60,251 nucleotides of DNA from a bacterium (GCA_021818985.1 JAKASO010000009.1:1-60251); one strand, 5' to 3'; shown: positions 9,133 through 17,210, counted from the stretch's first letter. Numbers and translations: made by a program. The notes: generated by a model not told the origin, from the sequence alone.

Positions 9133-9209
9133 CGGGACGTGGCGCAGCTCGGTAGCGCACTTGCTTCGGGAGCAAGGGGTCGCTGGTTCAAATCCAGTCG
9201 TCCCGACCA
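9133..9209 (+). tRNA. tRNA-Pro (anticodon CGG)
   Basis: The 77-base cloverleaf includes an encoded CCA. The acceptor stem CGGGACG pairs with CGTCCCG. The anticodon stem CTTGC/GCAAG holds the loop TTCGGGA with anticodon CGG. The T arm is CTGGTTCAAATCCAG. It lies 42 bases from the end of a lone VirD4-like gene, a common setting for integrated elements. Confidence 0.95.
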
Positions 9210-9251
9210 TTAAAAATCAGGGCTTTGCGGTAGGTTAAAAATAATTAATTT

Positions 9252-11033
9252 TTAGATATTCAATATAAACGGATTTGTGAATTTAGTGAATATCAAGACT
9301 TTATCCGTGTCCATATTTTTGATCTCGTCCGGGTTCATTAATGGATAAAGACCTGAAGAAACGGGGGTTTCATGCATCGTAACGTTTCCGGGGAAAATTC
9401 CTTCGTGATTGGCGGTATTCATTTTTTCCTTATGTAAGACGTACTTATTACCCATCTTTTTTGAGTATGTTTCGCATGTATCGTTGCTTGCATGTCCCAT
9501 TATAATATGAGTGCCTATGTTCGAATCTATCAAAGAGGCGTTGCCATATTTTTCCTCTAAAAAAGATATGTCCTGAACTGTTATTAAAACGCCTGTTTTT
9601 GTCTTTCTGAGGTTTGCAAGCTCTACGTCGAAATTATTAAGAGTTAAAGCGGGGAATTCATCCAAATATAAATAAATATCGGTGTCTTCTTTTACAGATG
9701 CTTCATTGTATAAATCATTTTTTATACCGGCATCGTAAAGATTGCCATTAATATCTTTATCTTTAACGTAATTGCCCGTAATCTTATTGTTATTGTCGTT
9801 ATTGTTATTACCAGCGGCATCAAGGGCAGCATCGGCATTTTTTAATCGTTTGCGCCTGTGTTCGTATATTTCTTTAATAACCATATCGGTTAAAAATGAC
9901 ATCATTTTTGCCCCACCTGCGCCTAATTTCTCCTTCGGGATGCCGGCTATTAAAAGGGTATCCCTTTCAAAAATATCTCCTAACGTGAAATTACTGTCTT
10001 TTTTATCCGATGTTTTAAAAGCGTTCGAAGTTGTTTCGTTCCTTAAAAAACTTAACTCGTTGATGATATCGGTTATGACCTTAGCTCTTTCATAGACGGG
10101 GAGTTCAAAAAGATTATTGAATCCCTCTTTTATAAGCTTATCGTTTAAGCCGTTATAGGAAGAGACTTCTTTTTCGATAAATTTAGCTCCCTTCTTTAAA
10201 AATCTGAAGACGGTAGAGAGATTAAAATATTTAACGCCATATTTATATTTTAGATAGAGCAAACAGGCGTAAAAAACATCGGATGCCCTCCTTGCATAAT
10301 ACCTGTAAGCATGCATGTCGCCTGTTTTTATATTATCCGCATCTGGATGGAAAAGGGCAGACGACAGTTCATATAATTTTTCGTTCGATATAATTTCGTT
10401 ATATTTATTTACTAATGGGTTAAAATGCGCAGTGTTTTCAAAATAAGGATCAAAATTTATAGCCGTTTTGCCTCTTTTTAGCCATTCGTGCTTTACATTC
10501 GTATAAAGATAGGGACTGTCTATATCAATAGCAAAAACACTGGTATTGGAATAGGATGCGTCGTTTTTAATGCCGGGAATAATATATTTTGAGGTTTTGC
10601 CGCCACCTGTCGGGGAAATGATCATGCAGTGTTCAAATCTCTTGTTCCTGTCAATGCCGATTATTGTTTTACTCAACATGCCAAGCTTAAAAAAGTTCCG
10701 AAAGCCGGCTTTTTTTATATTTTTCTTATTAAAAAAGTAGGGCAGAAATAAAAATAAAATGGCTATTAGAAAGATGACGCTTATAATGGCGCTAAAAATA
10801 TTAAACTGGACGGCGATATCAGAGGTTAATCGCTCCTGCAGGTAGAAAAAAGATGATAGCGAAATAATAAAAAAGATCAAAAAAAATATTCCGGTTAAAA
10901 TTTTTAAAACGCTTATTTTTTCTTTAAGGGGCGGACAGTTATAGAAATTGTCCGCTATTTCCTGATATGTGGCAAATCTGCCGGTTGCCGCCGAATGGTT
11001 CTTTTTCTTTGAAAAAAAATCAAATATATACAT
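9252..11033 (-). CDS. Stand-alone VirD4/TraG-type coupling ATPase
   Basis: This predicted inner-membrane hexameric ATPase resembles T4SS coupling proteins, which hand DNA or proteins to the secretion channel. Two membrane helices are seen at about residues 42-66 and 76-101. Walker A is SPTGGGKTS and Walker B is YLYLDEFPAL near residue 464; the TraD/TraG C-terminal segment follows (LITVQDISFLEEKYG, then GTHIIMG). An Asn- and Asp-rich insert sits at about residues 408-440 (AAGNNNNDNNNKITG), probably a surface loop. The 593 residues appear full length. It is far from the T4SS cluster at 43-56 kb, which has its own VirD4, and no relaxase is next to it. It could be the remnant of an integrated element beside tRNA-Pro, or a second coupling protein. 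Confidence 0.8.
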   Translation of the reverse strand: MYIFDFFSKKKNHSAATGRFATYQEIADNFYNCPPLKEKISVLKILTGIFFLIFFIISLSSFFYLQERLTSDIAVQFNIFSAIISVIFLIAILFLFLPYFFNKKNIKKAGFRNFFKLGMLSKTIIGIDRNKRFEHCMIISPTGGGKTSKYIIPGIKNDASYSNTSVFAIDIDSPYLYTNVKHEWLKRGKTAINFDPYFENTAHFNPLVNKYNEIISNEKLYELSSALFHPDADNIKTGDMHAYRYYARRASDVFYACLLYLKYKYGVKYFNLSTVFRFLKKGAKFIEKEVSSYNGLNDKLIKEGFNNLFELPVYERAKVITDIINELSFLRNETTSNAFKTSDKKDSNFTLGDIFERDTLLIAGIPKEKLGAGGAKMMSFLTDMVIKEIYEHRRKRLKNADAALDAAGNNNNDNNNKITGNYVKDKDINGNLYDAGIKNDLYNEASVKEDTDIYLYLDEFPALTLNNFDVELANLRKTKTGVLITVQDISFLEEKYGNASLIDSNIGTHIIMGHASNDTCETYSKKMGNKYVLHKEKMNTANHEGIFPGNVTMHETPVSSGLYPLMNPDEIKNMDTDKVLIFTKFTNPFILNI

Positions 11034-11076
11034 ACATTACAAGTAAAATTAAAATATTTTATTTTTATTGAAATTA

Positions 11077-11682
11077 TTATTTTAACGCCCTTTTTATATG
11101 AAAATATAAATATAATATTATCAGGATCAATGTAAAAATAGCCGCAGCCATGCCGAATTTATGAAAGTAGGGCATTAACAGCCTGATATTCCTGCCTAAT
11201 TCCAGTCCTAAATAAGTAACGATAAAATTGTATATAATAGAACCCAAAAAGGCAAATATTAAAAATTTTTTATAGTTCATCAGCGATGCTCCGGGTGGAA
11301 AGCCTATATATGTTTTTATAACGGGGAGCATCATGCCTGCGAACACGGCAGGACCGCCATATTTTTTAAACCATTTTTCCGCCCTTTCAAGATCGGTTTT
11401 ATTTATTAAAAGATATTTGCCGAATTTTATAAAAAGATACCTTCCGCCTTTTTTACCGATCAAATACAGGAGCGAACTACCCAAAACCGTTCCGGCCGTC
11501 GCAGAAAGAACGACGATATAAAAATTTAATTTTCCCTCGCCCGAAAGAAATCCTGCCGTCCCCAGAACGATTTCGGATGGGACAGGAAGAGCGCACGATT
11601 CAAGCGCCATAAGAAAAACGATTCCGGGATAACCGAGAGTAATACAAATGCTTATAAATAAGGTTAAATATTTTTTTATCAT
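11077..11682 (-). CDS. DedA family membrane protein
   Basis: DedA proteins are inner-membrane proteins linked to phospholipid (undecaprenyl-phosphate or PE) flipping and envelope homeostasis. At least four hydrophobic segments lie in 201 residues, with the family pattern ALPVPSEIVLGTAGFL near residue 32 and the re-entrant segment KTYIGFPPGASLMNYKKF near 124. The usual arginine in the 'RTF/PAG' motif is replaced by Lys (VIKTYIGFPPG). It ends 43 bases before the start of the VirD4-like gene on the same strand, so co-transcription is possible. Confidence 0.88.
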   Translation of the reverse strand: MIKKYLTLFISICITLGYPGIVFLMALESCALPVPSEIVLGTAGFLSGEGKLNFYIVVLSATAGTVLGSSLLYLIGKKGGRYLFIKFGKYLLINKTDLERAEKWFKKYGGPAVFAGMMLPVIKTYIGFPPGASLMNYKKFLIFAFLGSIIYNFIVTYLGLELGRNIRLLMPYFHKFGMAAAIFTLILIILYLYFHIKRALK

Positions 11683-11778
11683 GGGCGACTAGTGATTACT
11701 AATAATTAATTATATTTATTTATTTTATTATTTTATGTTTGACTACTATCGCCCATTTCTTTTATAATTTTAAGTATT

Positions 11779-12333
11779 ATGATTACGGTTATAATTGACG
11801 GCTATAATTTTATATTTAATTCTTATCCTAAGATAAACATCAAAGCGGAAAAGCTTCAAGAATTAAGAAATAAGACGATAAATTTATTATCGCAGTATTA
11901 TAATGTAAAAAAAAATAAAGTGGTAGTCGTTTTTGATGGTTATAAAACGGATGAGCCGTCCGAAGCAAGATATACCATAGATAATATAGAAATCGTTTAT
12001 TCAAAAAGAGGGGAAAAAGCCGACGAAGTTATTATGAGAATGGTTAGTATTGCTGAAAATGCGCTGGTTGTTACCAACGATAATGAAATTAAAAGATATG
12101 CAGAAAAGATCTATAACGTTTCTTGTATAAGCCCCGAGGAATTCAAATTATTGATATATGGCATTATTGAAGAAAGCAGAATTTCCGCCGGCAATACTGA
12201 TAACGCCCGCAATGAGGGATACGAAGAATTAGACGAAAAAGGCGATAGAAAAAATAGTGGCAAAAAACGAGGAAATCCGCATCGTTTATCTAAAAAAGAG
12301 CGATTAAAATTACAAAAGATAAGAAAATTATAA
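11779..12333 (+). CDS. YacP-like NYN domain protein (Rae1-type ribonuclease)
   Basis: This PIN-like NYN domain protein belongs to COG3688, whose Bacillus member Rae1/YacP is a ribosome-associated endoribonuclease. The nuclease motifs are IIDGYNFIF (first acidic residue), VVVFDGYKTDEP and KADEVIMRMV, followed by VVTNDNEIKRYA; these supply the acidic metal-binding residues. The last ~45 residues are a polar, basic tail (KKRGNPHRLSKKERLKLQKI) that could bind RNA. The length is 184. It is followed, 88 bases on, by the sigma-28 gene, with only short AT repeats between. Confidence 0.88.
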   Translation: MITVIIDGYNFIFNSYPKINIKAEKLQELRNKTINLLSQYYNVKKNKVVVVFDGYKTDEPSEARYTIDNIEIVYSKRGEKADEVIMRMVSIAENALVVTNDNEIKRYAEKIYNVSCISPEEFKLLIYGIIEESRISAGNTDNARNEGYEELDEKGDRKNSGKKRGNPHRLSKKERLKLQKIRKL

Positions 12334-12421
12334 CGCTATTATTACAATGCTACTATAATGTTGTTATTATAATAATGTTATTATTATAATGTTATAATGA
12401 TTTAATCTTATTAAATCTTAT

Positions 12422-13132
12422 ATGAACAAAATAGACGAAAAAGCAAAAAAACTGATAGAAGAAAATTTTAATATGATCAATAATGTTGCAGGTTTTATGA
12501 TGATCAAATTTCACGGGCTTGTTAATAAAGACGACATGCTTGAATTCGGCATTAGCGGGCTGATTGATGCGGCAATTAAATTTAACCCTTCTAAAAATGA
12601 AAATTTCAAAAAATATGCAATTACAAGAATCAAAGGTTCAATATTGGATGGCATCAGAAAACTTGACTATATGCCGAGAAATACCCGGGAGATATCAACT
12701 AAAATTGAAAGAGCCTATCTTAATCTTGAGCAAAAATTAAATAGAATGCCGGAGGATATTGAAGTAGCTCAGGAACTTGGTGTGAGCCTGAACGAATTTA
12801 ACTATATGCTTTATAAAATAAGGGGGGCTTCATTTTTATCCAAGATGGATTTTGTCGGCAAATCAAGTAATTTTGCGGAATCAGTAGAAAATATCGAAGG
12901 TAATGAGCCTGCACCGATAGACGATCTTGTTGGGGAAGAAAAAAAGCAAATACTTAGAAAGTATATTGATACTTTGGATGTTATCGAAAAAAACATATTG
13001 ATGATGTATTATTACGACGAACTGACGCTCAAAGAGATTGGCAGCATGCTTAATCTTACCGAATCGAGGATATGCCAAATTCATTCCAAGGCGATAATAA
13101 AATTAAGGGCAAAACTAAGATCTTACGAATAG
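12422..13132 (+). CDS. Sigma-28 family RNA polymerase sigma factor (FliA/WhiG type)
   Basis: This alternative sigma factor directs RNA polymerase to motility- or development-type promoters. Region 2 shows GLIDAAIKFNP and FKKYAITRIKGSILDGIRKLD (the -10 binding helix). Region 3 is at about 95-140 (LEQKLNRMPEDIEVAQELG). Region 4 holds the helix-turn-helix TLKEIGSMLNLTESRICQIHSKA. The length of 236 is normal. No flagellar genes are in the window, but a protein with a FlgM-like domain follows 609 bases downstream, which suggests a sigma and anti-sigma pair. There is no clear ribosome-binding site before the ATG. Confidence 0.92.
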   Translation: MNKIDEKAKKLIEENFNMINNVAGFMMIKFHGLVNKDDMLEFGISGLIDAAIKFNPSKNENFKKYAITRIKGSILDGIRKLDYMPRNTREISTKIERAYLNLEQKLNRMPEDIEVAQELGVSLNEFNYMLYKIRGASFLSKMDFVGKSSNFAESVENIEGNEPAPIDDLVGEEKKQILRKYIDTLDVIEKNILMMYYYDELTLKEIGSMLNLTESRICQIHSKAIIKLRAKLRSYE

Positions 13133-13179
13133 CTATGAATAGACAGAGGAAACGAAAAGAGGCAGGTATGGGGGGATAT

Positions 13180-13203
13180 AACGGAAAATAATTATTTTCC
13201 GTT
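13180..13203. terminator. Perfect 24-base palindrome after the sigma-28 gene
   Basis: The 12-base half AACGGAAAATAA is followed directly by its reverse complement, ending at 13203, 47 bases after the sigma factor stop codon. It could fold into a hairpin terminator, but no T-run follows and the stem has no loop. An operator for a dimeric regulator is an equal possibility. Confidence 0.45.
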
Positions 13204-13326
13204 AAAGATTAAAAAAATACTGATAAAATAGCTTTTCTTAAAAAATTGTGTAATTTGCTATACTTATACCAATAAATAAATAATTTACTTTTCAAATAGC
13301 GCTAAATTTAAGTTTAAAATAAAAAT

Positions 13327-13354
13327 TAAAGTTTTTACCGGATAGTTACGATTA
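13327..13354 (+). promoter_or_regulatory. Candidate sigma-28-type promoter
   Basis: An exact TAAAGTTT (13327-13334), the sigma-28 -35 consensus, is followed after 12 bases by TACGATTA (13347-13354), which matches 5 of 8 positions of the -10 consensus GCCGATAA. It lies between the sigma-28 gene and the FlgM-domain gene. The DNA is AT-rich, so chance is possible. The match is seen in the sequence; the role is inferred. Confidence 0.35.
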
Positions 13355-13545
13355 TGTTGTGTAAGGGTTAATCTCCCCGCTTTAAGAGTACTTCTTGATA
13401 ATTATTTTATAACTATTCAAAATTATAAGCATTATATAAGTTTTATAAGTATTTTTATATTTTTATTCAGGATATAATCGAAGATCCGGCAAATTATTGC
13501 AGATATTCCCCTTATAGAAAAGAGAAAAGGTAGCCGGCACTCCCC

Positions 13546-13677
13546 ATGCAGGCTCTGGCAGTAAATACCAGCGGTATTGTGCAAAAAAAGATCAACGATA
13601 CCACTGCAAAGCTTGAAGTTTCTAGAGGAAAAGTCTGTAAGGCATTAGAGGCCTTTATTTTGCATAATAACAAATAA
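13546..13677 (+). CDS. Small ORF, 43 residues, unknown
   Basis: The reading frame begins MQALAVNTSGIVQKK and ends ALEAFILHNNK. Its composition (few A/T-only codons, alternating hydrophobic and polar residues) is more gene-like than the AT-rich DNA around it. An AAAAGG lies about 16 bases before the ATG, which is far for a ribosome-binding site. It sits between the sigma-28 gene and the FlgM-domain gene, downstream of a candidate sigma-28 promoter. No family is recognised. It ends 64 bases before the next gene and could belong to the same transcript. Confidence 0.45.
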   Translation: MQALAVNTSGIVQKKINDTTAKLEVSRGKVCKALEAFILHNNK

Positions 13678-13741
13678 TACAGCTTCAGTATATATTATTC
13701 TATTTAACTTTTTAACTTTCCCATTTGGAGACCAATTTATT

Positions 13742-14629
13742 ATGGAACAGCAATTGAGCAATATTTCAGTTGAATTTAACATCACTTTTCCTCCCGATCA
13801 GATACCTAAAATTCTGATAAACAGGAATTTAGCCAGCCTTTTAGGTATAATAAAATTAAATGAAGTTGTTGATGCAAGCTTAGTTGACATCGAAGGACAT
13901 ACACCCTTTTTTACCGGTATTCTATCTTTTAATGGAAATTTATTTAAAGCCGCTATTCCCGAGGCTCTTTATTACGAATTTGAATCGTGCAGCGGTACCG
14001 GCAAAGGGTATTATATGCCGCTAAAACTTGCGGTAAGTTTTGTTTCCAATGACGCCGTTATCCTTAACGTCGTAAAGACCACAAGCACATCTTCGCGGGA
14101 AGGCCTGCTTAAGCTGATGAGCGCAGTAAACGAGAATTTTGTCAGAATTGCCGAAAGTACTTTTTTGAATGAGTTTAACAATAAATTAAGCTTAAACACC
14201 AATAACTTAAGTAACTTAAGTCCAACAATTAAAAATGATACTTTAGTTTTTAATTTTAATTTTAATTTAAACGCCTTGCCAATTGGCGATGCTTCCGTTG
14301 TGATGCCGGCCAAAAAAGAAGATATAGGTAAAGACAAAAATAAAGAGAGGGAAGATAAAGAGGAAAAAAATAAAGAGGATAAAGAGAGTGTGGGCGCGGG
14401 TAAAACAACCGGCGGCGACAAAGCCGTTTCCGGCGACATTTCGCCCGATTCCACAAATATATTAAGCGATGCCGAATTCATAAGGAGACTGAAAAACAGG
14501 ATTCTTTCATCCCTGCATTTAAAGGCAGACCGCCTTAGCGAAATAAAATCAAAAATTGAAATGGGAACATACGCCGACAGTTCAAAAATAGCCGACGGGA
14601 TATTAAAAGCCTCCGAAAATAAATTTTAA
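13742..14629 (+). CDS. Protein with unknown N-terminal domain and C-terminal FlgM-like anti-sigma-28 domain
   Basis: Residues about 240-291 match the C-terminal half of FlgM, the part that binds sigma-28: RLSEIKSKIEMGTYADSS followed by KIADGILKA, against the family pattern R-V-x-x-L-K-x-x-I-x-x-G and K-I-A-x-x-L. FlgM is normally about 70-100 residues, whereas this protein has 295. Residues 1-145 form a separate predicted globular domain of alternating strands that I do not recognise. Residues about 190-225 are a highly charged linker (KNKEREDKEEKNKEDKES). It has a GGAG ribosome-binding site (13724-13727, about 14 bases upstream). The sigma-28 gene upstream makes an anti-sigma role likely; the extra domain may sense a signal or partner. 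No secretion signal is seen. Confidence 0.7.
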   Translation: MEQQLSNISVEFNITFPPDQIPKILINRNLASLLGIIKLNEVVDASLVDIEGHTPFFTGILSFNGNLFKAAIPEALYYEFESCSGTGKGYYMPLKLAVSFVSNDAVILNVVKTTSTSSREGLLKLMSAVNENFVRIAESTFLNEFNNKLSLNTNNLSNLSPTIKNDTLVFNFNFNLNALPIGDASVVMPAKKEDIGKDKNKEREDKEEKNKEDKESVGAGKTTGGDKAVSGDISPDSTNILSDAEFIRRLKNRILSSLHLKADRLSEIKSKIEMGTYADSSKIADGILKASENKF

Positions 14630-14690
14630 TATATTTTAATATAAAATTTAATATTAATGTAAATAAAATATATCGCTAAAGGTTATCGGC

Positions 14691-15446
14691 ATGTCCATAT
14701 TTAAACGCAGAAAAGTTGTGATAATCCGCTTTTCCGGTGCGATTACATCGCAAAATGTAACACCTTATATAGATCTTTTAAAAAAAATAGAAAAGATAAA
14801 GTCCGTTAAGGGTGTTATGCTTGTAATTGACAGCCCCGGGGGCAGCGCTATACATTCCGAGCTTTTTTATTTTGCTCTTAAAAAGCTTGAAAAAAAGGGT
14901 AAAAAACTTTACGGTTATCTCGAAGTAGCCGCTTCAGGCGGTTATATGATAGCCTGCTCTTTAGAAAAGTTATACGCCCCTCCTTCGGCAATGGTTGGTT
15001 CGATAGGCGTCATAAGCATGAAACCAGTTTTAAAAGATGTCCTCGAAAAGTTAGGCATAGGATATGAAGTTCTTAAAAAAGGCAAGCATAAAGATATGTG
15101 GTTATTTACAAGAAAATATTCCGAGGAGGAGAGGGCAAGCATTGACGAGCTTCAGGAAGATGTTTATTTAAGATTTATAGATATAGTATCCAAAGGAAGA
15201 AAGATACCTGCCGAAGACGTTTTAAAGCTTGCGACCGGCGAACTGTTCTCTGCTGGAAAATCTCTGTCGAATAAGCTTATAGACGAAGTTTCTGATTTCG
15301 ATAAAGCTTTAGAAGACCTGTGCAGGGAAGTTAATGTCAAGCCGGAAAAGGCTGTTTACGCGGGCATAAAAAAGCCTTTTCTCCAAAGAATGATAGGCAA
15401 ATCAATCCTTAACGCGATAGAAGAAATATATTATAAAGTTATATAA
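14691..15446 (+). CDS. SppA-type serine protease (S49), short form
   Basis: This is a signal-peptide-peptidase-A-like protease with a Ser-Lys dyad. The serine is in EVAASGGYMIA (Ser82) and the lysine in VLKKGKHKDMW (about K130-132). The oxyanion/cap segment VMLVIDSPGGSAIHSELF and the strand MVGSIGVIS are typical. The 251 residues make a single-repeat form. There is no signal peptide or membrane anchor at the N terminus (MSIFKRRKVVIIRF), so it may act in the cytosol or at the membrane surface, unlike anchored SppA. An AAAGG site precedes the ATG. It starts 61 bases after the FlgM-domain gene. Confidence 0.85.
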   Translation: MSIFKRRKVVIIRFSGAITSQNVTPYIDLLKKIEKIKSVKGVMLVIDSPGGSAIHSELFYFALKKLEKKGKKLYGYLEVAASGGYMIACSLEKLYAPPSAMVGSIGVISMKPVLKDVLEKLGIGYEVLKKGKHKDMWLFTRKYSEEERASIDELQEDVYLRFIDIVSKGRKIPAEDVLKLATGELFSAGKSLSNKLIDEVSDFDKALEDLCREVNVKPEKAVYAGIKKPFLQRMIGKSILNAIEEIYYKVI

Positions 15447-15457
15447 AATTATGCCTT

Positions 15458-15474
15458 GCCGCAGGCCTTGCGGC
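15458..15474. terminator. Short GC hairpin after the S49 protease gene
   Basis: GCCGCA (15458-15463) pairs with TGCGGC (15469-15474) around a 5-base loop, 12 bases after the stop codon. No T-run follows, so it is a weak terminator candidate, but it is the only GC-rich block in this intergenic stretch. Confidence 0.35.
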
Positions 15475-15548
15475 TAAAGCCGCCCGATTTATCCCAGAAG
15501 TAAATCCCTTGCCTTTTCATATTTTCATAATAAAAGCAGGGGAGCGGT

Positions 15549-15614
15549 ATGCAAAGAATACACAAAATTTTTAACGTTGAAAATACGGAAAAAAAATATG
15601 TCAAGAATAAATAA
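15549..15614 (+). CDS. Possible 21-codon leader ORF overlapping mqnC start
   Basis: An ATG preceded by GGGGAG (about 4 bases away) opens a 21-codon frame (MQRIHKIFNVENTEKKY, then VKNK) that ends inside the mqnC start region. The mqnC ATG at 15598 has no good ribosome-binding site of its own, so translation coupling through this leader is possible. It may equally be a chance frame. Confidence 0.25.
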   Translation: MQRIHKIFNVENTEKKYVKNK

Positions 15615-16629
15615 AGCCGAGGCTCTAAAGCTTCTTAAAAACAGTAACATCATAGAACTTGGAAAGTTGGCCGATTCGGTGAGAAGAGAAAAGCATCCGG
15701 ACGGTATTGTTACTTTTATCATAGACAGAAATATAAATTATACCAATATTTGTTCTTCAAAATGCAGGTTTTGTGCCTTTTATCGCAATAGCGGCGAAGC
15801 AGACGCTTTTGTTTTAACTCAGGAAAGCCTTTTTAAAAAAGTGGAAGAAACCTTGCAGTTAGGCGGAACACAGATATTGATTCAGGGAGGATTGAACCCC
15901 GATCTTGATTTTGATTTTTATTTAAGGCTTTTATCTTCGATTAAAAACAGGTTTAATATTCATATCCACGGTTTTTCGCCTCCCGAAATATGTTTTTTTT
16001 CAGATAATTTTGATATAACCGTTAAAGAAACTATTTTGCTTTTAAAAGAAGCCGGCCTGGATTCTATCCCAGGCGGAGGCGCCGAGATCTTGGTTGACAG
16101 GGTTAGAGAAAAAATCAGTCCAAATAAAATAAGCGCCGAAAGATGGCTTGAAGTTATGGAAAAAGCCCATGATGCCGGACTAAATTCGTCCGCGACGATG
16201 ATGTTCGGCACTATAGAAACAGACGAAGAGATCATCGAGCATCTGTTTAAGCTTCGCAGTCTTCAGGATAAAACAGGTGGATTTCGCGCATTTATTCCAT
16301 GGAACTTTCAGAGTAAAAACACCAAATTGAACTCAAGAAATACCTACGGCCATTACTATCTTAAGATATTGGCCGTTTCAAGGATCGTCTTAGATAATTT
16401 CGATAATATACAAACGTCATGGGTAACTCAAGGTTCTAAAATGGCTCAGGCCGCCCTTGCTTTCGGTGCTAACGATTTTGGTTCTACAATGATCGAAGAA
16501 AATGTCGTAAAAGCGGCAGGCACTTGTTATTCAATGGTCAGCGAAAATGAAATGGTGAATTTGATCAGGGCAGCAGGATTTAAACCTGCTCAAAGGTTAA
16601 ATAATTATAATATTATAAAATTTTATTAA
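15598..16629 (+). CDS. mqnC: Cyclic dehypoxanthinyl futalosine synthase
   Basis: This radical SAM enzyme cyclises dehypoxanthinyl futalosine in the futalosine route to menaquinone. The cluster cysteines lie in CSSKCRFC (C52, C56, C59 from this start). Diagnostic segments are SIPGGGAEIL, HIHGFSPPE, FGTIETDEEI and GGFRAFIPWNFQS. The C-terminal part GSTMIEENVVKAAG is shared with CofH/MqnE relatives. I chose the ATG at 15598 (MSRINKAEALKLL) rather than the in-frame TTG at 15577, because family members start with the helix IxxxEALxLL; this gives 343 residues. No other mqn genes are in the window. The cell should therefore use menaquinone. Confidence 0.9.
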   Translation: MSRINKAEALKLLKNSNIIELGKLADSVRREKHPDGIVTFIIDRNINYTNICSSKCRFCAFYRNSGEADAFVLTQESLFKKVEETLQLGGTQILIQGGLNPDLDFDFYLRLLSSIKNRFNIHIHGFSPPEICFFSDNFDITVKETILLLKEAGLDSIPGGGAEILVDRVREKISPNKISAERWLEVMEKAHDAGLNSSATMMFGTIETDEEIIEHLFKLRSLQDKTGGFRAFIPWNFQSKNTKLNSRNTYGHYYLKILAVSRIVLDNFDNIQTSWVTQGSKMAQAALAFGANDFGSTMIEENVVKAAGTCYSMVSENEMVNLIRAAGFKPAQRLNNYNIIKFY

Positions 16630-16715
16630 TTACTTTTATGTTTTCTAAAAAATTATGGTATAATCGCTTTTAACCATTAATTAATCTAATCATAAATGAG
16701 TTATAAAGGAACTAT

Positions 16716-16748
16716 AAAGCTCATTAAAGCTCATTGACAAAGCTCATT
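16716..16748. repeat. Three copies of AAAGCTCATT upstream of dksA
   Basis: The 10-mer AAAGCTCATT occurs at 16716-16725, 16726-16735 and 16739-16748, about 90 bases before the dksA start. It could be a cluster of regulator sites or a slippage product. Confidence 0.45.
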
Positions 16749-16836
16749 GAGGGCGGAAAAGCAGTTTGCTAATCTAATTTGGATATTTATTTTATATTTT
16801 TATTTAAGTCTATTTAAGATAAGGTAATGACTGGTT

Positions 16837-17199
16837 ATGGATGCTGAACAGCTCCTGTATTTTAGGAACATACTTAATAAAAAATTAGATGCTATACTTA
16901 ACGAAGCTATAAAGACGGTTGATAGTATGGCTAAAGAAGATGAAACTTTTCCGGATCCGACGGACAGGGCGACTCTTGAATCCGACAGAAATTTTGAACT
17001 CAGGATCAGGGACAGGGAAAGGAAGCTTATTCCTAAAATAAAAGCAGCTCTTCAGCGGATAGATGACGGAACCTATGGAATATGTTCAAGCTGCGGCGGG
17101 GAAATCTCTGAAAAACGATTAGAATCTAGACCGGAGGCAACCCTATGTATCAAGTGTAAAACAAAAGAAGAAGAGTTTGAAAAAAAACATAATTTTTAA
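16837..17199 (+). CDS. dksA: DksA/TraR family zinc-finger transcription factor
   Basis: DksA binds the secondary channel of RNA polymerase and, with ppGpp, tunes transcription of ribosomal and amino-acid genes. The four-cysteine zinc finger is CSSC (C83, C86) and CIKC (C104, C107). The acidic coiled-coil tip is visible as ETFPDPTDRATLESD, which aligns with the FPDPxDRA segment of true DksA, supporting function rather than a TraR-like remnant. The 120 residues are shorter than E. coli DksA (151) but typical of many relatives. It ends 11 bases before glgA and probably shares its transcript. Confidence 0.88.
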   Translation: MDAEQLLYFRNILNKKLDAILNEAIKTVDSMAKEDETFPDPTDRATLESDRNFELRIRDRERKLIPKIKAALQRIDDGTYGICSSCGGEISEKRLESRPEATLCIKCKTKEEEFEKKHNF

Positions 17200-17210
17200 A
17201 AGGTTGCCGT

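Noticed and set aside
9016-9210. Minus-strand frame covering tRNA-Pro (begins MVGTTGFEPATPCS)
   Set aside because: It is the antisense of the tRNA, a well-known false gene.
12340-12421. ATAATGTTATTATT-type repeats as a regulatory array
   Set aside because: Low-complexity AT sequence, like many other gaps in this DNA.
14011-14481. 156-residue minus-strand frame opposite the FlgM-domain gene
   Set aside because: Low-complexity Leu/Ser repeats that mirror the charged linker on the other strand.
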